Below, one piece after another: positions 53,563 to 63,584 of a stretch of 64,000 nucleotides of DNA. The notes below the pieces were generated by a model, which did not search any database, had not been told where the DNA came from, and was given only the letters and a program-made list of their open reading frames with translations. The position numbers and the translations under genes were made by a program. Every line of letters begins with the position of its first letter. Positions within the stretch are counted from its first letter, which is position 1. Source of the stretch: Sphingobacterium chuzhouense (GTDB lineage: Bacteria > Bacteroidota > Bacteroidia > Sphingobacteriales > Sphingobacteriaceae); the NCBI RefSeq assembly GCF_014692525.1, contig NZ_JACNYL010000001.1:248001-312000 (forward strand). The letters run 5' to 3'.

Positions 53563-55302
53563 TTAAAATGAAAAATTTACTCCTCCGAGCACGTTAAATC
53601 CGAGTTTTGGATAATATAAATATGTTTGGTATTCTGTATTAAAAATATTGTTTGCTTTCACGAATAGTCCGAGTTGTTTTGTTGCTTTATACTCAGCCCC
53701 TGCGCTCAAGTCGAAGAAAGATGGGATTTCTTTTCTATAATAGTCATCTGCTGAAATCACACTTCCCGTAGCCGGATCATAGTCAAACGCTTTCGCGTAA
53801 GAAATACCGTGAAACAGTGCTTCTGCGTCTATATATAGTTTTTCCGAAATATTAAAGCGAGCATTTGCTGCCAAACGTAATTTTGGCGTATGCCAAGCTT
53901 CCTCCTGCTGGGCTGCCGTATACTGGTCAATATTCAAGCGACCACCTAAATTCACCAATTCGGAAAGACGAACGTTAAGCTCTCCCTCTATCCCAACGTG
54001 TTTTACCGCTTTATCTCCATCTCCGTCATATACCATACCGAACTGGAAAGGTCTCTCCATATCGTTCACAAAGAAAGGCATGCCTTCCAATTGCCGGTAT
54101 ATCGCTTTTACTTTATAGCCAAATGTTGCTCCGGCATTTCCTTTGATCCCTCCAAAGATGTGTAAGCGCTCTACCATATTTTGGATGGCGAGATTGGGCC
54201 CTAAAAATGGATTTTGTCTAGCAAATTCACGATAAGATGCTTTTTTCACTCCGCCGTTCACTCCTCCAAAAATATGGAAGTACTCCGGTGCTAAAGCGAA
54301 ATCCACTTCAGCAGATGGGAAAATATTGAAGCTCGTGCTATCGCCAAACTCGGGAATAAAGTTAGCTCCTAACGTAATCGCGTAGTTATCACCTTTAAAA
54401 CGGATATACGGATTTAATACCGCCAGGGAGTTCTTCGTTCTTCCACCATTGGCTATATTGTTCGTACCATCGACACTGTTAATATCCACGCTCACATTTG
54501 CACCAACATTGAAAGCGTTCACGCGCTTATTTAAATAAGCGGATAATGCGACCGATGTTTCCTTCGCATCAAACTTATCGCTAAACGAGTAAGCGTCCAA
54601 CTTTGCCGAGTAGCTTACTGCCTGATCATCATTCGGATCGTAATTGCTCGTTAATTCACCGGTAAAATAAATATCGTTGAATGCTTGACTTTCGGGTGAC
54701 GGGTTTAGGGTCGTCGTACCATCATCTGCGAATGGTATCCCGTAAAAGTTAGTGGCATAGCGGTTATAACCGACCAAACCATCTACCGTAAATAGCGGTA
54801 AAATTCGTCTACCGAATACACCTACTTCCTGGCGCGAAAATTTCTGCCCTTCCAAGCTACCTTTTTGGCTTAAATGCTTTAGGAAACCACCTACCTGCAT
54901 ATCCTCATATTCATCATAAGAGAAATAACCTTCGCCTAAGATCGTATTGAAATTTCCTAAGCCAAACTTCACATAGTTGCTTCGTAGATCTTGCGCTTGT
55001 GAAAACGGTGTTTCCTGTACGTCCAGTTCTTTTAATCCGGTATTGATATCCAACTTTTTGTCCGGTATATTTCCGTAAGACAGCTTTGGCATGTAGCTGC
55101 GTTTGTTTGTCATATCCGGACTACGGCGAATCTTAACCGCATCCGCAAGAATAGGTCTATAGTCACGGACGATATCAAAAGAATCGATCGTTACCGGTCT
55201 GTCCGGAACGGTATCCCGCTGCTGTGCATATCCCTCCACACCTATACCAAGTAACAACGCCATGATAGCGTAATTCTTAAATACTGTTTTATGCTTCATC
55301 AT
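53563..55302 (-). CDS. Outer membrane beta-barrel protein without plug domain
   Basis: A 579-residue protein with a signal peptide (about residues 1-26, ending EGYAQQ). After a short periplasmic stretch (RPVTIDSFDIVRDYRPILADAVKIR) the remainder is alternating beta-strand sequence (for example SNYVKFGLGNFNTILGEGYFSY) ending KLGFNVLGGVNFSF with a terminal Phe, typical of an outer membrane barrel. It resembles the barrel part of TonB-dependent receptors but lacks a plug. It follows the large TPR gene by 16 bases and precedes the SPOR protein gene by 40. Function unknown; the cluster suggests a partner of the Ton trio. Confidence 0.82.
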   Translation of the reverse strand: MMKHKTVFKNYAIMALLLGIGVEGYAQQRDTVPDRPVTIDSFDIVRDYRPILADAVKIRRSPDMTNKRSYMPKLSYGNIPDKKLDINTGLKELDVQETPFSQAQDLRSNYVKFGLGNFNTILGEGYFSYDEYEDMQVGGFLKHLSQKGSLEGQKFSRQEVGVFGRRILPLFTVDGLVGYNRYATNFYGIPFADDGTTTLNPSPESQAFNDIYFTGELTSNYDPNDDQAVSYSAKLDAYSFSDKFDAKETSVALSAYLNKRVNAFNVGANVSVDINSVDGTNNIANGGRTKNSLAVLNPYIRFKGDNYAITLGANFIPEFGDSTSFNIFPSAEVDFALAPEYFHIFGGVNGGVKKASYREFARQNPFLGPNLAIQNMVERLHIFGGIKGNAGATFGYKVKAIYRQLEGMPFFVNDMERPFQFGMVYDGDGDKAVKHVGIEGELNVRLSELVNLGGRLNIDQYTAAQQEEAWHTPKLRLAANARFNISEKLYIDAEALFHGISYAKAFDYDPATGSVISADDYYRKEIPSFFDLSAGAEYKATKQLGLFVKANNIFNTEYQTYLYYPKLGFNVLGGVNFSF

Positions 55303-55318
55303 TCTTTCCTATTCTTAC

Positions 55319-58300
55319 TTATTTCATTTTTTGTAAACGAGACTTCGCTTCTTTTAGCACGCCGTCCTCTTCATTATCATAATTATCTATTACACTTTCC
55401 AATGTTGACTTCGCTTGGAAGGAATCGCCTTTTCCTGAATAGGCATCTGCCATGAGGATGAATCCTTTCGCTACCCAATAGTCATACGAAGAAAAGGTAT
55501 TGGAAATATCGAATGCTGACTCAATCGCTTTATCGTATTGTTTCGCTTTCAGTTGTTGCTCCGCTACAAGATATCTCGCTTCTGCACCGGTAATCGTATT
55601 GCTCTTCAACGCCGCCAGATTAAATTCTTTCAGCGCTTCCGCCGGTTTATTGGTAGCCACATAAGCTTTACCGGAATAAAGATGAGCAAGCGCGATATCT
55701 TCTTCCGAAGATTTATCGTGTTCTTTTAGCAATTTCGCATAAGTCTGTGTCTCTGCATAGTCGCCTATATTATAGTAAGCGATCAACTGGTTTTTGATTG
55801 CAAAACCGTAATTCGACTTATATTCGGAAGTCAACTCTAGCTTTCGCAACACCTGCACGGCTTCGTTGTATGCCTTTTTGTTTAGGTGTAATTTGGCAAC
55901 ACTAACCAATGTTTGTTCGGTATAAGCACTTGTCCAATCGTTCATGATAATATTAAAATCATGAAGGGCTTCATTATCCTTTCCTAATCGCGCATAACTT
56001 TCTCCTCGGATAAAGCGTGCGTGTTTTTCCTGAATTGGTTTCGGAAATTTATCAAAATAAGCATTGATTGCTTCGACTGCTCCTTGATAGTTGCCCCTGT
56101 CAAATAATGTCTTTGCTACACTAAAGGTATGAGCATCCTGCTCCGCAGTACTTAAATCGCCAATGTTGGTACTCGTTGCGTAACGAATATATCCCGTAGC
56201 ATCTCCTTTATCCAGGTAGATATTCTCGATAGAACGCATGGCTTGCTGTGCCTCATCAGTTATTGCGTATTGATCTACTACACGTTGAAAAGTCTTTAAT
56301 GCCGCGTCGTTATCATTTTTGTTATATTGTACCAATCCAATCGTCACGAGTGCACGCGGCACATAACTACTACGCGGGTAATCTTCTACCATCTTCTGTA
56401 ACCCATCAATCGCACGGTCATGATCTCCCATTAAGAAATAGGTATAGGGAATCTCAAAAGCTACATCATCTGCATAATTTGATTTCGGATACTTCGCTAC
56501 AACCGAATTTAATGTAGCGATTTTCGAATTGTTATCTCCTTGTAGCCCCTGTATAATCCCTCTTTGGAACAACGCGTAGTCTTGGCTTGCCGCATTAGAG
56601 CTAATTAGCCGATTATAATACTCCATAGCCCGACCGTAGTTTTTCATACCAAAATAAGAGTCTGCTAAACGAGCAATAGCATCATTACGTGTATTCAGTT
56701 CAATTCCCTCTTTACCACCTGTAGCCAAAAAGCGTTCAAAATAATTCGCTGCGGTATTATAACGATCGTTACGGAATGCCGCATAAGCTAATGCGTAATT
56801 CGCATAACTATAGACGTCTGTTTTGCGTGCCGCTGGCAATTGCATGAACTTATTAAAATTGGCCACTGCCTCGCCATATTTACGTACTTCGTACATGGCT
56901 TCGGCTTTCCAGTACAACGCCAATGCATATATCTCTTCATCGTATCGGTGGGCTTCGGAGCGCATAAACATGGAGATGGCATTCTCAAAAGCACGTTCGT
57001 TGTAGAACTCCAGTCCACGATAATAAGTCACCTTTTGGTAAGCTGCATTTGCGTCCCGACCGCGTTTTCCAATACTCTCCAAAATATCGACCGCAGCACG
57101 GTAGTTTTTTGTACTCAACAACACCTCTGCCAATAGTGTTTTTGCTTCTTCTAAACGCGCTGAACGTGGATATGTATCTAAATATTCCTGCGTCGCATCC
57201 AATGCTACTTGATGAAACTCCAACTCGTAAGACAGCTTAGCGTAATTAAAAAGCCCCTCTTCTTTAAGCTCTGGATCAAAATCTAATTTTGAAGCTCTAA
57301 AAAAAGCGTTACGTGCACTTTGTTTATTTCCGGTTTTCAAAAAAGCATCTCCCAGCGTCATCATCGCACTCTGATAGTAGGCATCTGGCTCACTCAGCTT
57401 TTCCAGCTCGCTGATGGCTTTATCATAGTCTTTCAGTCTATAAGCAATATAACCGATCTGATAGCTATCCTGATTGTTCTGTGTTTTGCCTTGATCCTGA
57501 GCCTGAAATTTGTCGTAATAACTTTTTGATTTTTCTAAATCTCCTTTGATGAAATAGGTTGCCGCCACAATACGGAAAAGCTCCGTTTCGTTCTCTTGCT
57601 TGGTACGATCCAAAATAGGCAAAGCGTAGTTCAATACGTCATCGTAACGCTTGTCCAAAAAGTAAAGCGCCGTAATATAATAAGGATAGCTGTTTTCGTA
57701 CGTCTTCGATCCTTCTAGTCTTTCAAACTCATTTAATGCTGTTTTGTATTCAGCATCCAAATAACTCAAATAAGCGTAGTAATAGATAGATGCTTCTTGA
57801 TACCGCCCACTTTCGTCTTTCAACCGTTCAAAAAGTGGCTTAGAAGCTTCGTAGTCATTGGTCATAAACTTTGCATAAGCCAATTTGAAACGGTATTCGA
57901 CATTTTCCGCTCCCGCAAGATTCTTGCTATCGATTTTCTCAAACCACTCGATGGCCTTAGTGTAGTCTTTCTTCGCGTAATACGACCGTCCTATCTGAAA
58001 ATAGGCAGCTTTAGAATTCGCGCTGGCCGGATAGTCCTTGATGTATTTCAAAAAACGGGATTCGGCATTGGTATCCCCCAACTCAAGAGCACAGATTGCC
58101 TGATAAAAACGAACATTTTCTTTAATCAGCGTAAGTTCTTCCGTTTCGTCCAGTTGCAAGGTAGATTTAGTTCGAATGTCTTCCACCCGATCAAACTGCT
58201 TTGCAGCGGAGCTAAATTTCCCTCTTTCAAACAACTCCATTCCAGACTTGTATGCATTGTTTATCTGTTGCCAGGCCGTCTGCTGTCCAAACACCGTGGT

Positions 58301-58348
58301 TCCCATTAAACTCAATGCCACTCCTACACCATAAATTTTCTTATTCAT
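55319..58348 (-). CDS. Large tetratricopeptide repeat protein (exported)
   Basis: A 1009-residue protein with a signal peptide (about residues 1-22, ending VFGQQ) and TPR-like repeats along its full length, with repeating patterns such as AAYFQIGRSYYAKKDYTKAIEWFEKI, ADDVAFEIPYTYFLMGDHDRAI and AYVATNKPAEALKEFNLAA. Several repeats have the YbgF/BamD-like ATG of two-helix units with conserved Tyr. Being exported and followed at once by an outer membrane barrel gene, it may act in the periplasm as a scaffold. It is the first gene of the cluster; a pyrB terminator separates it from the gene upstream. Confidence 0.9.
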   Translation of the reverse strand: MNKKIYGVGVALSLMGTTVFGQQTAWQQINNAYKSGMELFERGKFSSAAKQFDRVEDIRTKSTLQLDETEELTLIKENVRFYQAICALELGDTNAESRFLKYIKDYPASANSKAAYFQIGRSYYAKKDYTKAIEWFEKIDSKNLAGAENVEYRFKLAYAKFMTNDYEASKPLFERLKDESGRYQEASIYYYAYLSYLDAEYKTALNEFERLEGSKTYENSYPYYITALYFLDKRYDDVLNYALPILDRTKQENETELFRIVAATYFIKGDLEKSKSYYDKFQAQDQGKTQNNQDSYQIGYIAYRLKDYDKAISELEKLSEPDAYYQSAMMTLGDAFLKTGNKQSARNAFFRASKLDFDPELKEEGLFNYAKLSYELEFHQVALDATQEYLDTYPRSARLEEAKTLLAEVLLSTKNYRAAVDILESIGKRGRDANAAYQKVTYYRGLEFYNERAFENAISMFMRSEAHRYDEEIYALALYWKAEAMYEVRKYGEAVANFNKFMQLPAARKTDVYSYANYALAYAAFRNDRYNTAANYFERFLATGGKEGIELNTRNDAIARLADSYFGMKNYGRAMEYYNRLISSNAASQDYALFQRGIIQGLQGDNNSKIATLNSVVAKYPKSNYADDVAFEIPYTYFLMGDHDRAIDGLQKMVEDYPRSSYVPRALVTIGLVQYNKNDNDAALKTFQRVVDQYAITDEAQQAMRSIENIYLDKGDATGYIRYATSTNIGDLSTAEQDAHTFSVAKTLFDRGNYQGAVEAINAYFDKFPKPIQEKHARFIRGESYARLGKDNEALHDFNIIMNDWTSAYTEQTLVSVAKLHLNKKAYNEAVQVLRKLELTSEYKSNYGFAIKNQLIAYYNIGDYAETQTYAKLLKEHDKSSEEDIALAHLYSGKAYVATNKPAEALKEFNLAALKSNTITGAEARYLVAEQQLKAKQYDKAIESAFDISNTFSSYDYWVAKGFILMADAYSGKGDSFQAKSTLESVIDNYDNEEDGVLKEAKSRLQKMK

Positions 58349-58509
58349 ACTGATGAATTATTCAACAACTAAATCTTCGCATTATACATGAAAACGCCTC
58401 ACCTCAAGGCTCAATTCTTCAGGATACTAAATTATAACTAAACTTTCACGTTTTCCTCAAAAGTTCTTAACATCTGTTGGTAACCATGCAATTATAACGA
58501 ACTTTTTAC

Positions 58510-58550
58510 CCAAAAAATATGCCCAACTTTTAAAAGTTGGGCATATTTTA
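58510..58550 (-). terminator. Terminator of the DUF2723-pyrR-pyrB operon
   Basis: A fully palindromic stem centred near 58531 (ATATGCCCAACTTTT and its complement, roughly 58515-58548) is followed on the minus strand by six T, about 45 bases after the pyrB stop. The stem is symmetrical and could also work in the other direction. Confidence 0.9.
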
Positions 58551-58592
58551 TTTTTTCATATTTTAGTAAACCCAAAGATCAACCTTTATATT

Positions 58593-59531
58593 TTACCCCC
58601 GTTGCCCTGCAAGCAGATAAAGTACAGCCATACGTACTGCCACTCCGTTTTCCACCTGCTCCAAGATAATAGAATGTTTACTATCAGCTACATCCGATGT
58701 AATCTCCACCCCCCGGTTGATAGGACCAGGATGCATAATTGTAATCTCTTTATCTAAGGAATCCAATATGTCTTTATTGAGCCCATAAAGCATGGAATAT
58801 TCACGCAATGAAGGGAAATAGCCTATTTCCTGTCGCTCGAGCTGAATACGTAACATATTAGCCACATCACACCACTGTAAAGCTTTACGTAAATTATGTT
58901 CCACCTTAACACCAAGTGAACTGATGTATTTAGGAATAAGGGTCGTAGGGCCACATACCATTACCTCTGCCCCTTGTTTCTGCAAGCAAAGGATATTCGA
59001 TAAAGCAACACGTGAGTGTAATATATCGCCTACGATGGCTACTTTTCGTCCGGCAACATCACCGAACCGTTCCCGAATAGAAAAAGAATCGAGTAACGCT
59101 TGTGTAGGATGCTCATGGGCGCCATCTCCAGCATTGACAATTTGTGCATCGATATGTTTGCTTAGAAAGATACCGGCTCCGGCGTAGGGATGCCGCATGA
59201 CGATCATATCAACTTTCATTGCCAAAATATTATTGACCGTATCAATCAGGGTTTCGCCTTTACTAACAGACGAAGAAGAAGCTGCAAAATTAATGGTATC
59301 AGCAGAAAGGCGTTTTTCCGCCAGTTCAAATGACAAACGTGTACGTGTAGAATTTTCGAAAAAGACATTTGCAATGGTAATGTCTCGTAGGGAAGGCACT
59401 TTCTTTATCGGACGATTTAATACTTCCTTAAAATTTGCCGCCGTATCTAAGATAAGCTGGATATCATTTTCATTCAAATCCTTTATTCCTAGAAGATGTC
59501 TTGTACTTAGCTGCTCAATTGTAGTTGACAT
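58593..59531 (-). CDS. pyrB: Aspartate carbamoyltransferase, catalytic chain
   Basis: A 312-residue transcarbamylase that makes carbamoyl aspartate in pyrimidine synthesis. The carbamoyl phosphate site is ENSTRTRLSFE (59-69, STRTR at 61-65), with MRHPYAGA, HPTQALLDSFSI and the C-terminal HPGPINRGVEI as further signature blocks. No pyrI regulatory chain follows. It begins 22 bases after pyrR ends, which fits pyrR-pyrB co-transcription, and a strong terminator follows. Confidence 0.97.
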   Translation of the reverse strand: MSTTIEQLSTRHLLGIKDLNENDIQLILDTAANFKEVLNRPIKKVPSLRDITIANVFFENSTRTRLSFELAEKRLSADTINFAASSSSVSKGETLIDTVNNILAMKVDMIVMRHPYAGAGIFLSKHIDAQIVNAGDGAHEHPTQALLDSFSIRERFGDVAGRKVAIVGDILHSRVALSNILCLQKQGAEVMVCGPTTLIPKYISSLGVKVEHNLRKALQWCDVANMLRIQLERQEIGYFPSLREYSMLYGLNKDILDSLDKEITIMHPGPINRGVEITSDVADSKHSIILEQVENGVAVRMAVLYLLAGQRG

Positions 59532-59553
59532 GTTGTGAAAATTTTCTTTCGCT

Positions 59554-60099
59554 TTATTTCTTTTCCGTAATCAGCACAATGCTATCTGCTTCGTCAATAT
59601 CCTGCCAGCTCACAATCACTTTTTGTGAATCTATGGAATCCACCTGTATCCCGATATAGTCGGGTTGAATAGGTATTTGACGAGAAAAACGACGATCGAC
59701 AAGCACAAGGAGTTCCATTTTTCCGGGTCTACCAAAAGCTTGTATGGCATCCATAGCTGAACGAATAGTTCGTCCAGTCCACAGCACATCATCAATCAAA
59801 ATAACGTTTTTATCATCCACCATAAAGTCGATATCCGTACTATTTGCCGCCAATGGATTAGCACCTTTCATTCGAAAGTCGTCCCGGTAAAACGTAATGT
59901 CCAAAATACCCAACTGTACCTCCACACTGGTCATTGCTTTAAGTTCCTTTTGAATACGTTTCGCCAAATAGGTACCACGTGGTTGAATCCCGATGAGCAC
60001 GGCATTAGAAAAATCGCCATGATTCTCAATCAGTTGTTGGCAAAGACGCTTAATTGTTATTTGAAATTTGGCTCCTTCTAATAAAATGGATTGTTTCAT
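59554..60099 (-). CDS. pyrR: Bifunctional pyr operon regulator / uracil phosphoribosyltransferase PyrR
   Basis: A 181-residue type I phosphoribosyltransferase. The PRPP loop is VILIDDVLWTGRTIRSAMDAI (about residues 99-119), and LIGIQPRGTYLAKRI and DITFYRDDF match PyrR. In Bacillus, PyrR binds pyr leader RNA and attenuates transcription in response to UMP. I see no PyrR-type antiterminator/terminator pair in the 51 bases upstream or the 22 bases before pyrB, so whether it regulates or only salvages uracil here is open. It sits between the DUF2723 gene and pyrB. Confidence 0.93.
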   Translation of the reverse strand: MKQSILLEGAKFQITIKRLCQQLIENHGDFSNAVLIGIQPRGTYLAKRIQKELKAMTSVEVQLGILDITFYRDDFRMKGANPLAANSTDIDFMVDDKNVILIDDVLWTGRTIRSAMDAIQAFGRPGKMELLVLVDRRFSRQIPIQPDYIGIQVDSIDSQKVIVSWQDIDEADSIVLITEKK

Positions 60100-60150
60100 T
60101 ACGGGAATATTTAAGCAAAAATAACGTATTTTTTTGGGCTTTTCTTGTTT

Positions 60151-63100
60151 TTATTCTCCTGTTTGTTCAAAATAGTGTCTATACGCATTATATAATTCGT
60201 CAACTTGCTTTTGCAATTCGGGTTGATTGACGTCATCCAACATTTGTTTATATCGCTGAATCGACGCCAATCCGAAACGCATATTCCGGTATTCCAGATT
60301 AGATTTCGTTTGGGCAACCGCTTCGTAATAAGCCATGTTCTCCCGGATAAATGTTAAGTTCCGCTGTGTGATTTCATTGGCCTTAGCAGTTTCGCCTAGT
60401 TCATACATCGCACCCAAAAGTGGTACATACCCCATTACCTCTGACATGAGAAAAGCTCTTTTTGGCATATTTTCATACGCATCTAACACTAATTTTTTCG
60501 CTTTCTCCTTTTCGCCTGCTGACAATAACTGCTGTGCTGATTGACCATATATCGATCCCACATACATACTGATATAGCGATAAGAGTCCGGATCTATATA
60601 CGATGCGTTTCCGATATTGCCCCATGAAAATTTATTCATCACATTATCATAGATCTGATCTACGTTCTCGATCGTCGAAGGATCCCCTTCCTTCAATCCG
60701 AAATCGACCGGCATCAAGCGATAAGCAAATCCTTCGTTCACCAGATACCTATCTAGCCCCATATAGTTGCTTTCCGGTGTCGTAATTGTATAATAGATAG
60801 GGCGTTCCCAATTATTGTTTGCCAGAATCGCTAACATAGAAAGTTCTGCACGGCTCGCATAGTTCTGGCTATAAGTCCAACGCATAGTATCCACAATAGC
60901 GGATTCCCATTCTTTAGGGACAACATTATTGGCCAATACAGCTTGTTTATCCACCGTTAATTCCATTTTCTTAGTTGGCAGCACGTTAACGAATTCACCG
61001 CTTTGCAACTGAGCTTTATTCTGCGGGTTGTCAGACAACATCACTTTCAGAAGGTCCTGCACTGGAATATATCCCGGAATATTATAATCTTGATAATAAA
61101 TGACATCGCGCACGCCGTCTTTAATCAATTCCGGATCGATATTGATCGGCAATGCATCGGCATCATTGACTTTCTTCATCATCTGTTTCATATACCAATC
61201 CGCACTAAGCAAACTCAAATTGACAACACGAACGTCCGTACGGAACCCTTCAACCTCTTGCACGTACCATAGTGGATAAGTATCGTTATCACCATAACTG
61301 AACAAAATCGCATTTGGCGCACAGGATTCCAAGTAATTTCGAGCCATATCGCGAGCCAATGACTTCTCCGAACGGTTGTGATCGTTATAATTCTGGGCAA
61401 TCAAGATGACCGGGCCTGCCAAGACGCCCACAATTGCTGCGGTATACCCAGCAACCTTAAGATTCGTCTTCTTTCGGAGAAAATCCGCAATCGCCATGAC
61501 ACCTAACCCAATCCAGATACTGAACGCGTAAAACGAACCGGCATATGCGTAATCTCGCTCACGCGGTTGCAGGGGATTTTGGTTCAAATACAGCACGATG
61601 GCAATACCAGTAAAGAAAAACAATAGACCTACTACACCGGCATCACGCTGCCGTTTCCCAAAATGCCAAAAAGCGCCTAGTAATCCCAAGATAAGCGGAA
61701 GGAAAAAATAGGTGTTACGAGATGGATCTGTTTTAGCCGAGGTCGGCAAGACGTCTTGTCCGCCAACTAACATATTGTCGATTGGTTTGACACCACTTAT
61801 CCAATTTCCTTCCGTAAAAGAGCCATGTCCCTGCTGGTCATTTTGGCGACCGGCGAAATTCCATAGAAAATAACGCCCATACATATGTCCTATCTGATAA
61901 CCAAAAAAGAACTTTAAGTTATCCGCAAATGTCGGTGTTTCGTTCGGCCCCAAGCCCAAATATTCGCGATAATATTCGGGATGGCCTCCTTTATCGCTAT
62001 AGATCCGCGGAAATATGGTTTCTCGATCGTAACTATATACCGGATTACGTTTAGCAACTACATATTTAGACCCATCCTTACGATACACTTTCTTGCCGTC
62101 CTCTACTCCTGTTGGGCGGGCGTCAAAGAATTTCCCCTTAAAAAGAGGTTCATCACCATATTGCTCCCTGTTCAAATAACTAAGGAACGAAAACGCATTG
62201 TCCGGATCACTATTATTTAACGTAGGGTCAGCTTTTGCCCGAATCATAATCATAGCAAAAGAACTATATCCCAAAATAATAAACGCCGTACTGATCATGG
62301 CTATGTTTAAGACATATTTCTTATTTTTAGTTGAATAGTAAATCCCATAGGTAAGTCCACCGACAAGCAATAGGATAAAAAATGCAAGTCCGGAGCCAAA
62401 GCCTAAACCGAGCGTATTCACGAAAAACAGATCAAAATAAGCCGCAATTTTAACGGAATATTGAATCATCCCCCAAAGGATAAAACCTAATATGACGACA
62501 CCTACAGCTAATGCTTTTAAAATACCTGGACCCGTACTTTCTTTTGTTTTGCGAAAATAAATAACCAGTGCAATAGCCGGAATAACCAACAAATTCAGCA
62601 AATGCACCCCAATGGACAGTCCCATAACGTATGCTATGAGGATAAGCCATTTATCGGCTTGCGGCTCGTCGGCCCGTGCCTCCCATTTTAATATAGCCCA
62701 GAATACAACAGCGGTACAGAGTGAAGACATGGCATAGACTTCCGATTCTACTGCGGAGAACCAAAATGTATCCGTAAAGGCGTATGCCAACGCTCCCACC
62801 GCACCGGACGCCATGATTAAAAACGATTGCGGTTGACTCACCTCGGCATCGCGAGAAGTACCAACGAATACTTTACGTGCCAAAGCTGTAATTGTCCAAA
62901 ATAAAAACAGAATAGTTAGACCACTACATACGGCAGAGCCAATATTCATCCAAAATGCAATGCGAGTAGTATCGCCCATGGCCAAATTGGAAAAAATATT
63001 TTGTATCATGAGAAACAATGGTGCCCCAGGCTGATGCACGATCTGCATTTTATACGCCGAGGCGATAAATTCCCCACAATCCCACCAACTCACCGTGCGC

Positions 63101-63180
63101 TCTACCGTCATGACATACATTATCGTCGCGATGATCGCACATATCCATCCCAAAAGGTTATTAATCTTCTTGTAATCCAT
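60151..63180 (-). CDS. DUF2723 family membrane protein (GT-C fold, protein O-mannosyltransferase-like)
   Basis: A 1009-residue protein with about 12-14 membrane helices in the first 590 residues and a soluble C-terminal part (about 600-1009). The first periplasmic loop, SWWDCGEFIASAYKMQIVHQPGAPLF (about residues 30-55), holds the acidic Asp-Glu site expected in GT-C glycosyltransferases, and the late FSYGDNDTYPLWYVQEVEGFRTDVRVVNLSLL is a strongly conserved family block. In Bacteroidota, DUF2723 proteins are linked to lipid-linked sugar transfer or surface lipid export; the exact reaction is not settled. It is the first gene of the operon with pyrR and pyrB. Confidence 0.85.
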   Translation of the reverse strand: MDYKKINNLLGWICAIIATIMYVMTVERTVSWWDCGEFIASAYKMQIVHQPGAPLFLMIQNIFSNLAMGDTTRIAFWMNIGSAVCSGLTILFLFWTITALARKVFVGTSRDAEVSQPQSFLIMASGAVGALAYAFTDTFWFSAVESEVYAMSSLCTAVVFWAILKWEARADEPQADKWLILIAYVMGLSIGVHLLNLLVIPAIALVIYFRKTKESTGPGILKALAVGVVILGFILWGMIQYSVKIAAYFDLFFVNTLGLGFGSGLAFFILLLVGGLTYGIYYSTKNKKYVLNIAMISTAFIILGYSSFAMIMIRAKADPTLNNSDPDNAFSFLSYLNREQYGDEPLFKGKFFDARPTGVEDGKKVYRKDGSKYVVAKRNPVYSYDRETIFPRIYSDKGGHPEYYREYLGLGPNETPTFADNLKFFFGYQIGHMYGRYFLWNFAGRQNDQQGHGSFTEGNWISGVKPIDNMLVGGQDVLPTSAKTDPSRNTYFFLPLILGLLGAFWHFGKRQRDAGVVGLLFFFTGIAIVLYLNQNPLQPRERDYAYAGSFYAFSIWIGLGVMAIADFLRKKTNLKVAGYTAAIVGVLAGPVILIAQNYNDHNRSEKSLARDMARNYLESCAPNAILFSYGDNDTYPLWYVQEVEGFRTDVRVVNLSLLSADWYMKQMMKKVNDADALPINIDPELIKDGVRDVIYYQDYNIPGYIPVQDLLKVMLSDNPQNKAQLQSGEFVNVLPTKKMELTVDKQAVLANNVVPKEWESAIVDTMRWTYSQNYASRAELSMLAILANNNWERPIYYTITTPESNYMGLDRYLVNEGFAYRLMPVDFGLKEGDPSTIENVDQIYDNVMNKFSWGNIGNASYIDPDSYRYISMYVGSIYGQSAQQLLSAGEKEKAKKLVLDAYENMPKRAFLMSEVMGYVPLLGAMYELGETAKANEITQRNLTFIRENMAYYEAVAQTKSNLEYRNMRFGLASIQRYKQMLDDVNQPELQKQVDELYNAYRHYFEQTGE

Positions 63181-63367
63181 TCTATACTAGATAAGGTTAT
63201 TCTAAAATATGCTCCGAAAATAAGGAATACAAACCGACTATTAAATATTATTTGCACATTTTAACGAAGTTTGTTACAAACAACAGGACTACAAGTGGTG
63301 CAACAACAGTAGACTAAAAAATATTTCGTTGAGAATCAGTCTGGATATAGGAATTTAGACATTTTTT

Positions 63368-63398
63368 TTTGTAAGTTTTAAAAACTGACGTATATTTG
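63368..63398 (+). promoter_or_regulatory. Consensus promoter of tRNA-Gln
   Basis: TTTG (63368-63371), exactly 19 bases, then TATATTTG (63391-63398), a perfect match to TTTG / TAnnTTTG. Transcription should start near 63405, about 32 bases before the mature tRNA. A small leader hairpin (GAAAC/GTTTC) lies between. Confidence 0.75.
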
Positions 63399-63436
63399 CA
63401 TCGTCAAAACGGAAACAAGCTGTTTCGACAAAAGTT

Positions 63437-63507
63437 TGTCCCATAGTATAAGGGTAGTACAAGTGATTTTGGTTCATTTAGTCTTGGTTCGAATCCAGGT
63501 GGGACAA
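63437..63507 (+). tRNA. tRNA-Gln (anticodon TTG)
   Basis: The cloverleaf folds with a 7-base acceptor stem TGTCCCA (63437-63443) and TGGGACA (63500-63506), a D arm with GGGTAG, an anticodon stem AGTGA/TCATT around the loop TTTTGGT (anticodon TTG, reading CAA for Gln), and a T arm CTTGG-TTCGAAT-CCAGG. The discriminator is A63507; the CCA end is not encoded. It reads Gln CAA codons, and no other tRNA gene is adjacent. Confidence 0.93.
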
Positions 63508-63510
63508 CAA

Positions 63511-63540
63511 AAAAAGAGCGCAGATTTTGCGCTCTTTTTT
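63511..63540. terminator. Terminator behind tRNA-Gln
   Basis: AAGAGCGCA and TGCGCTCTT arms with a five-base loop, flanked by A and T runs, lie four bases after the tRNA. The symmetry makes it a likely bidirectional terminator also serving the gene at 63585. Confidence 0.9.
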
Positions 63541-63584
63541 TGTCTCGTCGATGGCCAACGCACCCACTCTTTCAATTTTCAGAA

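Noticed and set aside
63437..63540. tRNA-Gln as an integration (att) site of a mobile element
   Set aside because: No integrase gene and no repeat of the tRNA 3' end were found in the visible flank; the right flank is cut too soon to exclude it completely.
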